A stretch of 64,000 nucleotides of DNA from the NCBI GenBank assembly GCA_902801205.1, contig CADCHE010000004.1:58695-122694 (forward strand). The letters run 5' to 3'. A model generated the notes under the pieces. It did no database searches, had not been told where the DNA came from, and was given only the letters and a program-made list of their open reading frames with translations. Below, in pieces: positions 35,544 to 45,453 of the stretch; within the stretch, counting starts at the first letter, position 1, and every line of letters begins with the position of its first letter. The translations under genes were made by a program, and so were the position numbers. The DNA comes from an uncultured Bacteroidia bacterium (GTDB lineage Bacteria; Bacteroidota; Bacteroidia; Bacteroidales; UBA932).

Positions 35544-35920
35544 AAAATAACGACTTATACGGAACCATCACGCTGACGGGCATGGAATTCCACGCCTTCC
35601 ACGGCTGTCTGGAACAGGAGAAGCGGGAGGGGGGCACCTTCCTTGTCGACCTGGAAGGCAGGCTGCCGCTCGGGCGCGCCTCGCGGACGGACGACCTGGC
35701 GGACACCGTCGACTACGGAGCGGTCTACGCCGCCGTCGCCGAAGAGATGGCCGTGCCGTCCGACCTGCTCGAGCATGTCTGCGGCCGGATCCTGCGGCGC
35801 GTCGCAGCGGACTTTCCCGCCTTCCGCGCCCTGCGCGTCACCGTCTCCAAGCAGCATCCACCCGTGGGCGGTCCTTGCGCCTGGTCCCGGGTTACCTTAA
35901 GCCAGGGTTATGATGAATAA
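35540..35920 (+). CDS. folB: Dihydroneopterin aldolase
   Basis: 126 residues, normal for FolB. Motifs: LTGMEFHAFHGCLEQEK (active-site Glu and Tyr-equivalent region), DDLADTVDYGAVY, SDLLEHVCGRI and the C-terminal VTVSKQHPPVGGP with the conserved Lys. It cleaves dihydroneopterin to 6-hydroxymethyl-dihydropterin in folate synthesis, in the cytoplasm. Its stop lies ten bases inside the mtaB start region. Confidence 0.92.
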   Translation: MKNNDLYGTITLTGMEFHAFHGCLEQEKREGGTFLVDLEGRLPLGRASRTDDLADTVDYGAVYAAVAEEMAVPSDLLEHVCGRILRRVAADFPAFRALRVTVSKQHPPVGGPCAWSRVTLSQGYDE

Positions 35921-37154
35921 GACCATCGCCTTCCATACGCTCGGCTGCAAGCTCAACTACGCCGAGACCTCCACCTACGAACGCGGGTTCGTGCAGGCGG
36001 GCCTGCAGGTCGTCCCCTGGGAAGAACCTGCCGACGTCTACCTGGTCAATACCTGCAGCGTGACGCAGCGCTCCGAACAGAAATGCCGGAACCTCATCCG
36101 GAAGATGCACCGGACGGCCCCGGAGGCCAGGATCATCGTGACCGGCTGCTATGCACAGCTGCGTCCTGCCGACCTGGAAGCCCTCGAGGGGGTGGCAAGG
36201 GTCTTCGGCGCGCAGGAGAAAAACCGCGTCGTGCCCGAAACGCTTGCACTGCTGCGCGAGGAAACGCCGCCGCCCGCACCGCCGGAATCCGTCCTTCCCG
36301 CCTATTCGACCGGCGAACGGACGCGCTCCTTCCTGAAAGTGCAGGACGGCTGCGACAACTTCTGCGCCTACTGCACCGTGCCTTTCGCCCGCGGACGGTC
36401 GCGCAACCTTGCCATCGCCGACCTGGTTCCGCAGGCACAGGCAATCGCTGCGCAGGGCGTGAAAGAGATCGTGCTGACAGGAGTCAACACCGGCGACTTC
36501 GGCCGGACGACCGGCGAGTCGTTCCTCGACCTGCTGAAAGCCCTCGACGGCGTGGACGGGATCGAACGCTACCGGATCTCTTCCATCGAGCCCAACCTCA
36601 TCAGCGACGGTATCATCGACTGGATCGCATCGGGGACGAAGTTCCAGCCGCACTTCCACATTCCGCTCCAGACCGGCACCGATACCCTGCTCAAGCGGGT
36701 CGGACGGCGCTACACGACGGACTTCTTCGCCGGACGGATCGACCGGATCCGCGAACGGATCGGCGGACATGTTTTCTTCGGCATCGACGTGATCGCCGGG
36801 CTGCCCGGCGAGACGGACGAGGATTTCCGGCAGACCTACCGCTTCCTGGAGGAGCGGATCCGGCCGGCATACCTGCACGTCTTCCCCTACTCCCGCCGCC
36901 CGGGCACGCGGGCCGCTGCCTGGCCCGACCAGGTCCGGGACGGGATCAAGACGGAACGGGCGGCCGCCCTGGAAGCCCTCTGCAAGCGGCTGCACGAAGC
37001 GTTCCGGGAGCAGAACCGCGGAAGGAAGGAAACCGTCCTGTGGGAATCCGACCGGAAGGCCGGGCGGATGGGCGGCTATACGGGAAATTACCTGCGCGTC
37101 GAGCGTCCGTGGGACGCGGACAGGGTCGGCACGCTGGAAGAAATCATCTTGTAA
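35910..37154 (+). CDS. mtaB: tRNA (N6-L-threonylcarbamoyladenosine(37)-C2)-methylthiotransferase
   Basis: 414 residues (a second ATG lies three bases on). MTTase domain: HTLGCKLNYAET, VNTCSVTQRSEQKC and TGCYAQ provide the three Cys for the auxiliary Fe-S cluster. The radical-SAM motif is QDGCDNFCAYCTVPFARG (CxxxCxxC). LTGVNTGDFG and the later VFFGIDVIAGLPGETDEDF complete the radical-SAM barrel. It converts t6A37 to ms2t6A37 using the product of TsaD, encoded on the other strand about 6 kb away. It is followed directly by the MBL-fold gene. Confidence 0.92.
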   Translation: MMNKTIAFHTLGCKLNYAETSTYERGFVQAGLQVVPWEEPADVYLVNTCSVTQRSEQKCRNLIRKMHRTAPEARIIVTGCYAQLRPADLEALEGVARVFGAQEKNRVVPETLALLREETPPPAPPESVLPAYSTGERTRSFLKVQDGCDNFCAYCTVPFARGRSRNLAIADLVPQAQAIAAQGVKEIVLTGVNTGDFGRTTGESFLDLLKALDGVDGIERYRISSIEPNLISDGIIDWIASGTKFQPHFHIPLQTGTDTLLKRVGRRYTTDFFAGRIDRIRERIGGHVFFGIDVIAGLPGETDEDFRQTYRFLEERIRPAYLHVFPYSRRPGTRAAAWPDQVRDGIKTERAAALEALCKRLHEAFREQNRGRKETVLWESDRKAGRMGGYTGNYLRVERPWDADRVGTLEEIIL

Positions 37155-38096
37155 ATGGAAAAGAGCAGACTGACTTTCCTGGGAACGGGCACGTCGCAGG
37201 GTATCCCGATCATCGGATGCACCTGCGAGGTGTGCCGGTCGGCCGACCGTGCCGACAAGCGGTTCCGTTCCTCCGCCTTCGTGGAATACGCCGGCCGGAG
37301 GATCCTCGTGGACGCAGGCCCCGATTTCCGCATGCAGATGCTCGCGCACGGTTTGCATAACCTGGACGGCATCCTCTTGACACACAACCACAAAGACCAT
37401 ACGGGCGGGCTGGACGACGTCCGCTCCCTGAACTATATCGACCGCCAGGCGACGGAAATCTACTGCGAGCGGAACGTGCTGGAAGACCTGATCCGCGAGT
37501 ATCCGTACGTTTTCCGTTTTCCCAAATACCCCGGCGCACCGGAGTGGCAGCTGAACGTCATCGACGAGCGCCCGTTCCTCCTGCGCGACGACCTGCGCGG
37601 CAAGGAACTCGTCTGGGTGCACGACAAAGGCTACCATTTCCGCCTGCCGGACGGGACGCTTGTCCCCACCGGCAGCAAGATCGAAGACATCGTCCATGAA
37701 GCGCCGCACCCGGAAGGGGCCCCGTCGCCGGACGAATGCCGCATCATTCCCGTACGCGGCCTGCACGGGACGCTGCCGGTCCTGGGCTTCCGCTTCGGGC
37801 AGATCGCCTACCTGACCGACATGAGCAGCATCCCGGAAAGCGAGATGGAGAAACTGCAGGGGCTGAAGCATGTCACCCTGAATACGGTGTCCTACAAGCC
37901 GCACCACTCGCATTTCAGCCTGGACGAGGCGCTTGCGATGGCAGACCGGATCGGTGCGCAGCACACATGGCTCACACACCTGTCGCACACCTTCCCGCGG
38001 TACGCAACGTTCCGGGAAGACCTGCGCCGCCTCTGCCGGGAACGGGGCATCCACTCCGACGTGCAGCCGGCCTATGACGGGCTGGTCATCGAATAA
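37155..38096 (+). CDS. PhnP-like MBL-fold metal-dependent hydrolase with an extra internal segment
   Basis: 313 residues, about 55 more than the Bacteroidota PhnP-like proteins I know. It opens LTFLGTGTSQGIPIIGCTC with paired Cys of the family zinc knuckle. Metal ligands: THNHKDHTGG, IPVRGLHG, YLTDMS and the C-terminal THLSHTF. The additional stretch lies at about residues 140-200, between DERPFLLRDD and IIPVRG. Probably a cyclic phosphodiesterase or similar. It overlaps the convergent recQ end by 25 bases. Confidence 0.85.
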   Translation: MEKSRLTFLGTGTSQGIPIIGCTCEVCRSADRADKRFRSSAFVEYAGRRILVDAGPDFRMQMLAHGLHNLDGILLTHNHKDHTGGLDDVRSLNYIDRQATEIYCERNVLEDLIREYPYVFRFPKYPGAPEWQLNVIDERPFLLRDDLRGKELVWVHDKGYHFRLPDGTLVPTGSKIEDIVHEAPHPEGAPSPDECRIIPVRGLHGTLPVLGFRFGQIAYLTDMSSIPESEMEKLQGLKHVTLNTVSYKPHHSHFSLDEALAMADRIGAQHTWLTHLSHTFPRYATFREDLRRLCRERGIHSDVQPAYDGLVIE

Positions 38097-39982
38097 GGGG
38101 GAATCTCTCCGTCGTCGATCATCTTCCGAAGGAGCGGCAGCCAGTGGGGCGCCGCCTCGCTGGCGGGATTGTCCATCTCCGCCTGGATCGCCTGCAGCGT
38201 ATACACCCCGCCGGACCGGGCGACGAACGCTTGGATGCGTCCGCGCAGGAGACGTTCTCCGTCCGCCTTGGCGCGGCAGACGTCGCACTGTCCGCAGTCC
38301 GCACTTTCCTCCTGGCCGAAATAGCGCAGGAGGTAGCGGGAGCGGCATTCATCCGCTTCCGACGCATAGTCGAGCATCGCCTGCGCCCGCGTCTGCGCCT
38401 GCTCCTGGAGCATCGCGTACCGGGCCGGATCGAGGAAGACGTTGCCTTCCATCAGGCGGCCGTGATGCAGGTAGACCACGTCGGAATGCGCCGCGGGGAC
38501 ATAGCGGATGACGTGCTCGAGCGCCGTGCGGTAGAGCAGCTGGCGGAAAGCAGGGACCGTCAGGCCGAGCCGCCGGGCGAAATACTCCTCGTCGAGCGAC
38601 TGGATGATGCTGAAGATGCCGGGGTACGTCCGCATCAGCAGGTCCAGCAGGTCCACCATCTTCTGCTCGGGCAGGTCGATCTCGTACAGGGCGTTCCGGT
38701 CGGCCAGGATCCGTACCTTCGTCGGGATATCGACCTCTTCCAGATAGGTCAGGTGGTCCGTCCGCTCGAGGTATTTCAAGGCATGGTACACCGGGGCGCG
38801 CTGCAGGCCGTAACGCTGGCAGAACTCCGTGATCTGGAATTTGAGCTGCCGGCCCTCCCCCGCCTCGTAGGGGATCTCGAAAAACTGATGGAGCTTCTGG
38901 TAGATGTCTTCGATGTATTCCAGCGACGGGAACGACACGGAACCGATCTGGCGGATGCGGCGGACATCGATGCCGTTCCAGAGCAGTACGGCATACGAAC
39001 GGAGCCCGTCACGGCCGGCCCGGCCCGCTTCCTGGAAATACGATTCCGGGCTTTCCGGCAGGTCGTAATGGACGACGAAGCGGACATCGGGCTTGTCGAT
39101 GCCCATGCCGAACGCGTTGGTGCAGACCATCACGCGGATGGAGCCTTCCTTCCAGGCCGTCTGGCGCTCCATGCGGGTGGCCGTTCCCAGGCCGGCATGG
39201 TAATAGGATGCGCTGATGCCGGCGGCGGCGAGGGCGGAGGCGATCTGCTCGCAGCGGCTCCGGCTGCGGACATAGACGATGCCGCTTCCGGGGACGCCGT
39301 TGCAGATCCGTTCCAGCTGGCCGTTCTTATCCTCGACATGCCGGACGAGGTAGGTCAGGTTGGGGCGTTCGAAGGGCGACTTGACGAGCGTCTTCCCGCG
39401 GAAAGCGAGTTTCTCCATGATGTCGCCGGCCACCTGCGGGGTCGCCGTCGCCGTCAGGGCGATGACCGGGGCGTCGAAACGCTTGCGCAGCTCGCCGATG
39501 CGCAGGTAGTCGGGCCGGAAGTCGTATCCCCATTGCGAGATGCAGTGGGCTTCGTCCACCACGATGTAGCGCACGGGCAGCACGTCGATGTACGACTGGA
39601 ACAACGGGGAGCCGAGCCGTTCGGGCGACAGATACAGGAAGGAGAATTCTCCGTAAGCCGCATTGTTCAAGGCAACGTCGACTTCGTGCCGGCTCATGCC
39701 GGCGTGGACGGCGATCGCCCGGACACCCCGCTCCGAAAGGTTCTGCACCTGGTCTTTCATCAGGGCGATGAGCGGGGTGACCACCAGCGTGAGACCGTCC
39801 GTCATCAAGGCGGGCACCTGGAAACAGACGCTCTTCCCCCCGCCGGTCGGAAGGATGCCCAGTACGTCCTTCCCTTCCAGCGCGGCGGAAATGATCTCCC
39901 ATTGGGAAGGACGGAAACCGTCGTACCCCCAATACGCCTTCAACACCTGCAACGCCTCCCCTCGGCGTGATTCCGCTTTCAT
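38072..39982 (-). CDS. recQ: ATP-dependent DNA helicase RecQ
   Basis: 636 residues. Superfamily-2 helicase motifs: Walker A LPTGGGKS (Lys50), DEAH at 143-146 in VVDEAHCISQWGYDFRP, motif III ALTATATPQV, and motif VI QEAGRAGRDG. The RecQ zinc module has one Cys in CRSRYLLRYFG followed by CGQCDVC. The C-terminus is short and I see no HRDC domain. It unwinds DNA 3'-5' in recombination and replication repair. The 3' end overlaps the MBL gene. Confidence 0.92.
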   Translation of the reverse strand: MKAESRRGEALQVLKAYWGYDGFRPSQWEIISAALEGKDVLGILPTGGGKSVCFQVPALMTDGLTLVVTPLIALMKDQVQNLSERGVRAIAVHAGMSRHEVDVALNNAAYGEFSFLYLSPERLGSPLFQSYIDVLPVRYIVVDEAHCISQWGYDFRPDYLRIGELRKRFDAPVIALTATATPQVAGDIMEKLAFRGKTLVKSPFERPNLTYLVRHVEDKNGQLERICNGVPGSGIVYVRSRSRCEQIASALAAAGISASYYHAGLGTATRMERQTAWKEGSIRVMVCTNAFGMGIDKPDVRFVVHYDLPESPESYFQEAGRAGRDGLRSYAVLLWNGIDVRRIRQIGSVSFPSLEYIEDIYQKLHQFFEIPYEAGEGRQLKFQITEFCQRYGLQRAPVYHALKYLERTDHLTYLEEVDIPTKVRILADRNALYEIDLPEQKMVDLLDLLMRTYPGIFSIIQSLDEEYFARRLGLTVPAFRQLLYRTALEHVIRYVPAAHSDVVYLHHGRLMEGNVFLDPARYAMLQEQAQTRAQAMLDYASEADECRSRYLLRYFGQEESADCGQCDVCRAKADGERLLRGRIQAFVARSGGVYTLQAIQAEMDNPASEAAPHWLPLLRKMIDDGEIPPYSMTSPS

Positions 39983-40085
39983 CGTTTTATCACTAACAAT
40001 CAGTACCGTTCAGCGCCGTCCGTGGCAAATTATTTGCAGCACTTTTCGCGGCTCTGACAAATGTACGAATTTTTGACGGCGCTTA

Positions 40086-40117
40086 TTTGAGGAATGCATA
40101 AAAATTCTGTACATTTG
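40086..40117 (+). promoter_or_regulatory. Promoter of pckA
   Basis: TTTG (40086-40089), 20 bases, TACATTTG (40110-40117). Expected leader of about 40 bases, rich in A/T before the ATG at 40164, as usual for highly expressed Bacteroidota genes. Confidence 0.75.
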
Positions 40118-40163
40118 TGCCGCAATTTGAGTTGGAACAAAGTTTAACTTAATAAAAAAAAGT

Positions 40164-41780
40164 ATGCCGACAATCGATTTGAGCAAGTACGGAATCAAAT
40201 CTGTGAAGGAAGTCCTTTACAATCCGACTTACGAAGTGCTTTACAACGAAGAGACCAAACCCGGCCTCGAAGGTTACGACAAGGGTCAGGTGACGGAACT
40301 TGGCGCCATCAACGTCATGACCGGCATTTACACCGGCCGCTCTCCCAAGGACAAATACATCGTCTATGACAAGACGACCAAGGAAGGTGCTCCCGGCGAA
40401 ATCTGGTGGGACACCGAGGAATACCACAACGACAACCACAAGATGTCCGAGAAGGTTTGGAAGGAAGTGAAGAACCTCGCCAGGAAGCAGCTCAGCGGCA
40501 AGCGCCTGTTCGTCGTCGACGGTTTCTGCGGCACGCACGCCGACACCCGGATGAAGGTCCGCTTCATCATGGAGGTCGCCTGGCAGGCCCACTTCGTGAC
40601 GAACATGTTCATCCGCCCGAAGAACCAGAAGGAGTTCGACCAGGAGCCCGATTTCGTCGTCTACTGCGCCGCGAAGGCCAAGGTTGAAAACTACAAGGAG
40701 CTCGGTCTGCGCAGCGAGACCTGCGTGGCGTTCAACGTCACCTCCCGCGAGCAGGTCATCCTCAACACCTGGTACGGCGGTGAGATGAAGAAGGGTATGT
40801 TCTCGATGATGAACTACTACCTTCCGCTGAAGGGCATCGCCGCGATGCACTGCTCCGCCAACACCGACATGAACGGCGAGAACACCGCCATCTTCTTCGG
40901 CCTCTCCGGCACCGGCAAGACCACCCTCTCCACCGACCCGAAGCGTCTCCTCATCGGTGACGACGAGCACGGCTGGGACAACAAGGGCGTCTTCAACTTC
41001 GAAGGCGGCTGCTACGCCAAGGTCATCAAGCTCGACAAGGAGTCCGAACCGGACATCTACAACGCCATCCGTCGCGACGCCCTCCTGGAGAACGTCACCG
41101 TCGACGCCGAAGGCAAGATCGACTTCAACGACAAGAGCGTCACGGAGAACACCCGCGTCAGCTACCCGATCTACCACATCAACAACATCGTCCGTCCCGA
41201 CAGCCACGGCCCCGCCGCGAAGCAGGTCATCTTCCTGTCCGCCGATGCGTTCGGCGTGCTGCCTCCGGTCTCCATCCTCGACGCTGAGCAGACGAAGTAC
41301 TACTTCCTCTCCGGCTTCACGGCCAAGCTCGCGGGTACCGAGCGCGGCATCACCGAGCCTACGCCTACCTTCTCCGCCTGCTTCGGCCAGGCGTTCCTGG
41401 AGCTCCACCCGACGAAGTACGCCGAGGAGCTTGTCAAGAAGATGAAGAAGAGCGGTGCGAAGGCCTACCTGGTGAACACCGGCTGGAACGGCACCGGCAA
41501 GCGCATCTCGATCCGCGACACGCGCGGCATCATCGATGCGATCCTGAACCACAGCATCGACGCCGCCCCGACGAAGAAGATCCCGTTCTTCAACTTCACG
41601 GTCCCGACCAAGCTCGAGGGCGTCGACACGGGCATCCTCGATCCGCGCGACACCTACAAGAACGCGGCCGAGTGGGAAGAGAAGGCGAAGGATCTCGCCG
41701 GACGGTTCATCAAGAACTTCCACAAGTACGAGTCCAACCGCGCCGGAAAGGCCCTCGTGAAGGCCGGTCCTGTGCTCTAG
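40164..41780 (+). CDS. pckA: Phosphoenolpyruvate carboxykinase (ATP)
   Basis: 538 residues, typical length. Landmarks: [16 protein letters not shown] near residue 55, [13 protein letters not shown] with the ATP-binding Lys252, [20 protein letters not shown] with metal ligands, and ARG-type [14 protein letters not shown]. It interconverts oxaloacetate and PEP; in fermentative Bacteroidales it usually runs toward oxaloacetate to fix CO2 and gain ATP. Codon use is strongly biased to C/G-ending codons, consistent with high expression. Own promoter and terminator, so monocistronic. Confidence 0.96.
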   Translation: MPTIDLSKYGIKSVKEVLYNPTYEVLYNEETKPGLEGYDKGQVTELGAINVMTGIYTGRSPKDKYIVYDKTTKEGAPGEIWWDTEEYHNDNHKMSEKVWKEVKNLARKQLSGKRLFVVDGFCGTHADTRMKVRFIMEVAWQAHFVTNMFIRPKNQKEFDQEPDFVVYCAAKAKVENYKELGLRSETCVAFNVTSREQVILNTWYGGEMKKGMFSMMNYYLPLKGIAAMHCSANTDMNGENTAIFFGLSGTGKTTLSTDPKRLLIGDDEHGWDNKGVFNFEGGCYAKVIKLDKESEPDIYNAIRRDALLENVTVDAEGKIDFNDKSVTENTRVSYPIYHINNIVRPDSHGPAAKQVIFLSADAFGVLPPVSILDAEQTKYYFLSGFTAKLAGTERGITEPTPTFSACFGQAFLELHPTKYAEELVKKMKKSGAKAYLVNTGWNGTGKRISIRDTRGIIDAILNHSIDAAPTKKIPFFNFTVPTKLEGVDTGILDPRDTYKNAAEWEEKAKDLAGRFIKNFHKYESNRAGKALVKAGPVL

Positions 41781-41798
41781 GACACGCGATCCATACTG

Positions 41799-41831
41799 AA
41801 AAAGCCGGTCCCGTCGGGGCCGGTTTTTTTT
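41799..41831 (+). terminator. Rho-independent terminator of pckA
   Basis: Stem CCGGTCCC with GGGGCCGG around a GTC loop (41804-41823), followed by eight T residues. Confidence 0.9.
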
Positions 41832-41893
41832 GTCTCCGGCGGAAAGGTGGGGCCGGCTCCGAAAAAAGATTTTCACGGTTCGGCAAATCCTTT

Positions 41894-41901
41894 TATCTTT
41901 G
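41894..41901 (+). promoter_or_regulatory. -7 box of the BASS transporter operon
   Basis: TATCTTTG followed by GC, 17 bases before the ATG at 41919. The -33 box is weak. Confidence 0.5.
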
Positions 41902-41918
41902 CAACTTAACCACATGAT

Positions 41919-42872
41919 ATGAGCCCAGAGACAGCTGCCAGTATCGACAGGATCAGCGTAACCCTGAACGCAGGAGGGATGAACACGATCAACATCGTGC
42001 TCGCTTTCGTGATGTTCGGCGTCGCCCTCGGCATCAAGCCGCGCATCTTCATCGACGTATTCAAGCAACCCAAATCCGTCCTGGTGGGGATGGCCTGTCA
42101 GCTGGTCCTCCTGCCGGCCTTCACCTTCCTGCTGGCATACCTGATGGGCGGGTTCATCTCCCCGATGATGGGCCTCGGAATGATCCTAGTCGCCTCCTGC
42201 CCGGGCGGGAACATCTCCAACTTCATGTCCTCGCTGTCGAAGGCCAACATCGAACTGTCGGTCTCCCTGACGGCGATCAGCACCGCCCTCGCCGTTGTGA
42301 TGACCCCGGCCAACTTCTACCTCTGGGGCAGTCTCTACCTCCGTACGGCACAGGTCGCCGCGGATGTTCCGACCCTCGTCATCCCCCTGTGGGACGTCTT
42401 CAAGACCATCTTCATCCTGCTCGGTATCCCGCTTACCCTGGGCGTCCTCTGCACCCGTTTCCTGCCCGCCGTTGCGGAACGCCTGCGGAAGCCCTTCCAA
42501 TGGGTCTCGATCCTCTTCTTCATTGCGATGGTGGTCTTGTCCTTCACGGGAAACATCGACGCATTCCTGAAATGCATCCAATACATCTTCATCGTCGTAT
42601 TTGTCCACAACCTGCTTGCACTGGGTATCGGCTTCGCCATGGGAACGGTCTTCAAGGTCCCGTTCCGCGACCGCAGGACGCTGACGATCGAAACCGGCAT
42701 ACAGAACTCGGGCCTCGGGCTGGTGCTTCTCCTGGGCACCTCCCTTTTCTCCGGCTTCCCGCCCCACGGCGGCATCCTGGTGATCACGGCCTGGTGGGGC
42801 ATCTGGCACATCATCTCCGGGTTGACGGTATCCATGGTCTTCCATCTCCTGGACAAGCGCGCATCCGTTTAG
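41919..42872 (+). CDS. Bile acid:sodium symporter (BASS) family transporter
   Basis: 317 residues with nine to ten hydrophobic helices. Family features: VMFGVALGIKP at the start, LVASCPGGNISNFMSSLSKA (crossover helix with CPGG), LTAISTALAVVMTP, and later ETGIQNSGLGLVLL (second crossover). These inner-membrane carriers move organic anions such as bile acids, pantoate or 2-keto acids with sodium. The cargo cannot be told from sequence. One base separates it from the acyltransferase gene. Confidence 0.88.
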   Translation: MSPETAASIDRISVTLNAGGMNTINIVLAFVMFGVALGIKPRIFIDVFKQPKSVLVGMACQLVLLPAFTFLLAYLMGGFISPMMGLGMILVASCPGGNISNFMSSLSKANIELSVSLTAISTALAVVMTPANFYLWGSLYLRTAQVAADVPTLVIPLWDVFKTIFILLGIPLTLGVLCTRFLPAVAERLRKPFQWVSILFFIAMVVLSFTGNIDAFLKCIQYIFIVVFVHNLLALGIGFAMGTVFKVPFRDRRTLTIETGIQNSGLGLVLLLGTSLFSGFPPHGGILVITAWWGIWHIISGLTVSMVFHLLDKRASV

Positions 42873-42873
42873 C

Positions 42874-44118
42874 ATGGCAGCACTCTACGAGAAAGACTGG
42901 AAGTACTCCTGGGCGAGGGTCTGGTGCGACAGCGCCACCCGCAGCCTGTTCAGCGCCATCCGCTCCGAGGGGAAGGAGAACGTTCCCCGGGACGGCTCGG
43001 TACTGCTGGCACCGAACCACTGCAACACCCTGATGGACGCGCTTGTCATCCTGCAAGACTGGAAGGAGGCGACGCTCTTCGGAGCCCGCGCCGACATTTT
43101 CCGGAAACCCGCGGTGCGGAAGATCCTCCGTTTCCTGCGGATCCTGCCGATTCCCCGCGCCCGCGACGGTGCCCGCGAAGTGACGCGCAACCGCGCCACG
43201 ATGGAAGAAGTGGCGGAATGCCTGGAGCACGGGATGCGGTTCTGCATGTTCTGTGAAGGGACGCACCGCCCCAAGCACACCCTGCTGCCCCTGAAGAAAG
43301 GCATCGCCCGCACCGCGCTCGTCGCCAACGCACGGCCGGACGGACGCAAGCCCGTGTACATCGTGCCCGTGGGCCTCGAATACCAGGACTATTACCGGCT
43401 CCGCACCCCGGTCGCCATCCGTTACGGCGAGCCCATCAACGTGACGCAGTTCGTCCAGGAACATCCCGGCCTGGGCGAAGGGAAGGTGTACCGCACGCTC
43501 CTGTCCCTCCTCCGGGAACGCATCGCCGCGCTGATCACCTGCCTGCCGGACGACGGCACCTACGAGGCGCGATGGGCCCTGACCCGGATCGCCGACCCCG
43601 AAGCCGCCCTCACCGCGGACGGGGACCTGCTGCACGAAGCGGAGGCATTCGACCGGCGGCGGAAAGCGGCCGGGCTGTCCTCGTGGTCGTTCCTGAAGGA
43701 CCTGCCGAAAGCGCGTGTCCTCGCCAGGGCATCCGCGGGAATCCTCCTGCTGCCGCTGCTGCTTGCAGCCGCCGTGCTGGCCGCTCCCCTGTGGATTTCC
43801 TCCGCCGTCCTCGTGCGGCGGCTCAAGGACAAGGCTTTCTCGCGGACCGTCCATTTCGGCGTCCGCTTCGCGCTGACACCCCTCGTGCTCCTGGGCTGGG
43901 GCCTCGTCTTCTTTCTCTGCCTGCCCGCCGGGGCTGCTGCGGCGGCCTTCCTCCTCGCCGCCGCGTCGCACACGCTGCTGTACGAAGGCCTTGAAAGGGG
44001 GCGCATCCTCCTCTCCGACATACGGCTGGCCTTCGGTCACGCAGACCTCCGGGAAACCTTTTCCCGGATCCGCACCAACGCTCTGAAAACAACCTCTAAA
44101 GAAACCATTATAACATGA
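42874..44118 (+). CDS. PlsC-like 1-acylglycerol-3-phosphate O-acyltransferase family protein with C-terminal membrane segment
   Basis: 414 residues. Acyltransferase block I appears as LAPNHCNTLMDAL (His and Asp five residues apart, the variant seen in this branch rather than HxxxxD). Block III is MFCEGTHRP, with the acyl-acceptor-binding EG, and block IV is VYIVPVGLEY. A C-terminal hydrophobic part (about 290-375) forms two to four membrane helices. It probably acylates lysophosphatidate or another lipid at the inner membrane. Overlaps the following barrel gene by four bases. Confidence 0.82.
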   Translation: MAALYEKDWKYSWARVWCDSATRSLFSAIRSEGKENVPRDGSVLLAPNHCNTLMDALVILQDWKEATLFGARADIFRKPAVRKILRFLRILPIPRARDGAREVTRNRATMEEVAECLEHGMRFCMFCEGTHRPKHTLLPLKKGIARTALVANARPDGRKPVYIVPVGLEYQDYYRLRTPVAIRYGEPINVTQFVQEHPGLGEGKVYRTLLSLLRERIAALITCLPDDGTYEARWALTRIADPEAALTADGDLLHEAEAFDRRRKAAGLSSWSFLKDLPKARVLARASAGILLLPLLLAAAVLAAPLWISSAVLVRRLKDKAFSRTVHFGVRFALTPLVLLGWGLVFFLCLPAGAAAAAFLLAAASHTLLYEGLERGRILLSDIRLAFGHADLRETFSRIRTNALKTTSKETIIT

Positions 44119-45434
44119 AAAGAATGCTTTTGGCAGCCGCCCTCATCATCGGCTGCTCCCTTTCTTCCCAAGCCCAGGAAGTGGCAAAGACCGGGCTGAA
44201 TTTCGGCCCCCTTCCGGCCATCGGCTATTCCTCCGACCTGGGATGGCACTACGGCGCCCTGAGCGACATCTACTGGTACGGCGACGGCTCCACCTATCCT
44301 GATTACCGGTGGAAGGCCAATGTCGAAGTGTCACGCTACTCCAAAGGAAACACCGTTCTGCACAGTTTCTTCGACAGCAAATACGTGATTCCCGGCCTGC
44401 GGGTCTCCGCCGCCGTGTCGTATTTCGGGAACAACACCTACTCCTTCTACGGCTTCAACGGAGCCTCGTCACGGTACGTCCCGGAACTGGACGCCATCAC
44501 CGGAGACGGCCTCGGTTTCTTCCTGATGAAGCGTGACATCTTCCGCATCATGACCTGCCTGCAGGGAAACATCGGCGACAGCCACTGGGGCTGGGCCGGA
44601 GGCGTCACCTACTGGAACCTCGTGACCGGACACGCCAGGAACAAAGGGCTCAGGGACGGCACAAGCTCCCTGTACGACGTCTATGTCCGCAACGGCATCA
44701 TCCCCGAAGCGGAGAAAGACGGCGGCCAGCACCTGGAATTCAAGGCCGGCGTCGTGTACGACACGCGTGACCACGAGAACAATCCCACCCGGGGCGCGAA
44801 CCTGGAACTGTACGCCTTCGGATCACCGGACATCATCTCCAAACATGACAACAGCTACATCAAACTGGCGGCCCACTGGAAGCAGTTCTTCCCCGTGGTC
44901 CAGGACCGGCTGACCTTCGGCTACCACCTCGCCTACCAGGGGCTCGTCGCGGGAAACGCCCCCTACTACCTGCTCCAGAGCATCCAGTCCCTGAACATGA
45001 AACAGATCAACACGGAAGGCCTCGGATCGACCTGCACGGTGCGCGGTACGACATCCAACCGCCTGATGGGCAACAGCTATGCCTGGGCTAACTTCGAGCT
45101 GCGCTGGAGCTTCGCCCGCTTCCGCTGGATCAACCAGAACTGGGTCCTCGCCACCAACCCGTTCTTCGATCTGGGAAGGGTCGTGTCCCCCTACCGGGCC
45201 GAGCAGATGAAGTCCCTCGCGCTGGACAAGACCGTCGTCGGTACCGTTGACGGCAAGGAATATACCGCCGCGGACTTCTACACCAACAACGCCGAAAAGC
45301 TCCATATGAGTTCCGGTATCGGACTGCACGTCATCATGAACCAGAACTTCAACATCAACTTCGAGTTCGGCAAGTGCTTCGACGCCAACGACGGCAACAT
45401 CGGCATCAACATCGGACTCAACTACATCTTCTAG
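44115..45434 (+). CDS. Omp85/surface-antigen-type outer membrane beta-barrel protein
   Basis: 439 residues. Signal peptide ends SSQAQ near residue 21. The body alternates hydrophobic strands with Tyr/Trp girdles, and holds VVYDTRDHENNPTRGANLEL, the typical first-strand motif of BamA/TamA-type barrels. RGTTSNRLMGNSYAWANFELRW is another Omp85 landmark. The chain ends in IGLNYIF with a terminal Phe as outer-membrane sorting signal. No POTRA domains are visible, so it is a barrel-only member; function unknown. Third gene of the transporter/acyltransferase operon. Confidence 0.8.
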   Translation: MKRMLLAAALIIGCSLSSQAQEVAKTGLNFGPLPAIGYSSDLGWHYGALSDIYWYGDGSTYPDYRWKANVEVSRYSKGNTVLHSFFDSKYVIPGLRVSAAVSYFGNNTYSFYGFNGASSRYVPELDAITGDGLGFFLMKRDIFRIMTCLQGNIGDSHWGWAGGVTYWNLVTGHARNKGLRDGTSSLYDVYVRNGIIPEAEKDGGQHLEFKAGVVYDTRDHENNPTRGANLELYAFGSPDIISKHDNSYIKLAAHWKQFFPVVQDRLTFGYHLAYQGLVAGNAPYYLLQSIQSLNMKQINTEGLGSTCTVRGTTSNRLMGNSYAWANFELRWSFARFRWINQNWVLATNPFFDLGRVVSPYRAEQMKSLALDKTVVGTVDGKEYTAADFYTNNAEKLHMSSGIGLHVIMNQNFNINFEFGKCFDANDGNIGINIGLNYIF

Positions 45435-45453
45435 GAAAAGCCGCTCTGGTGGA

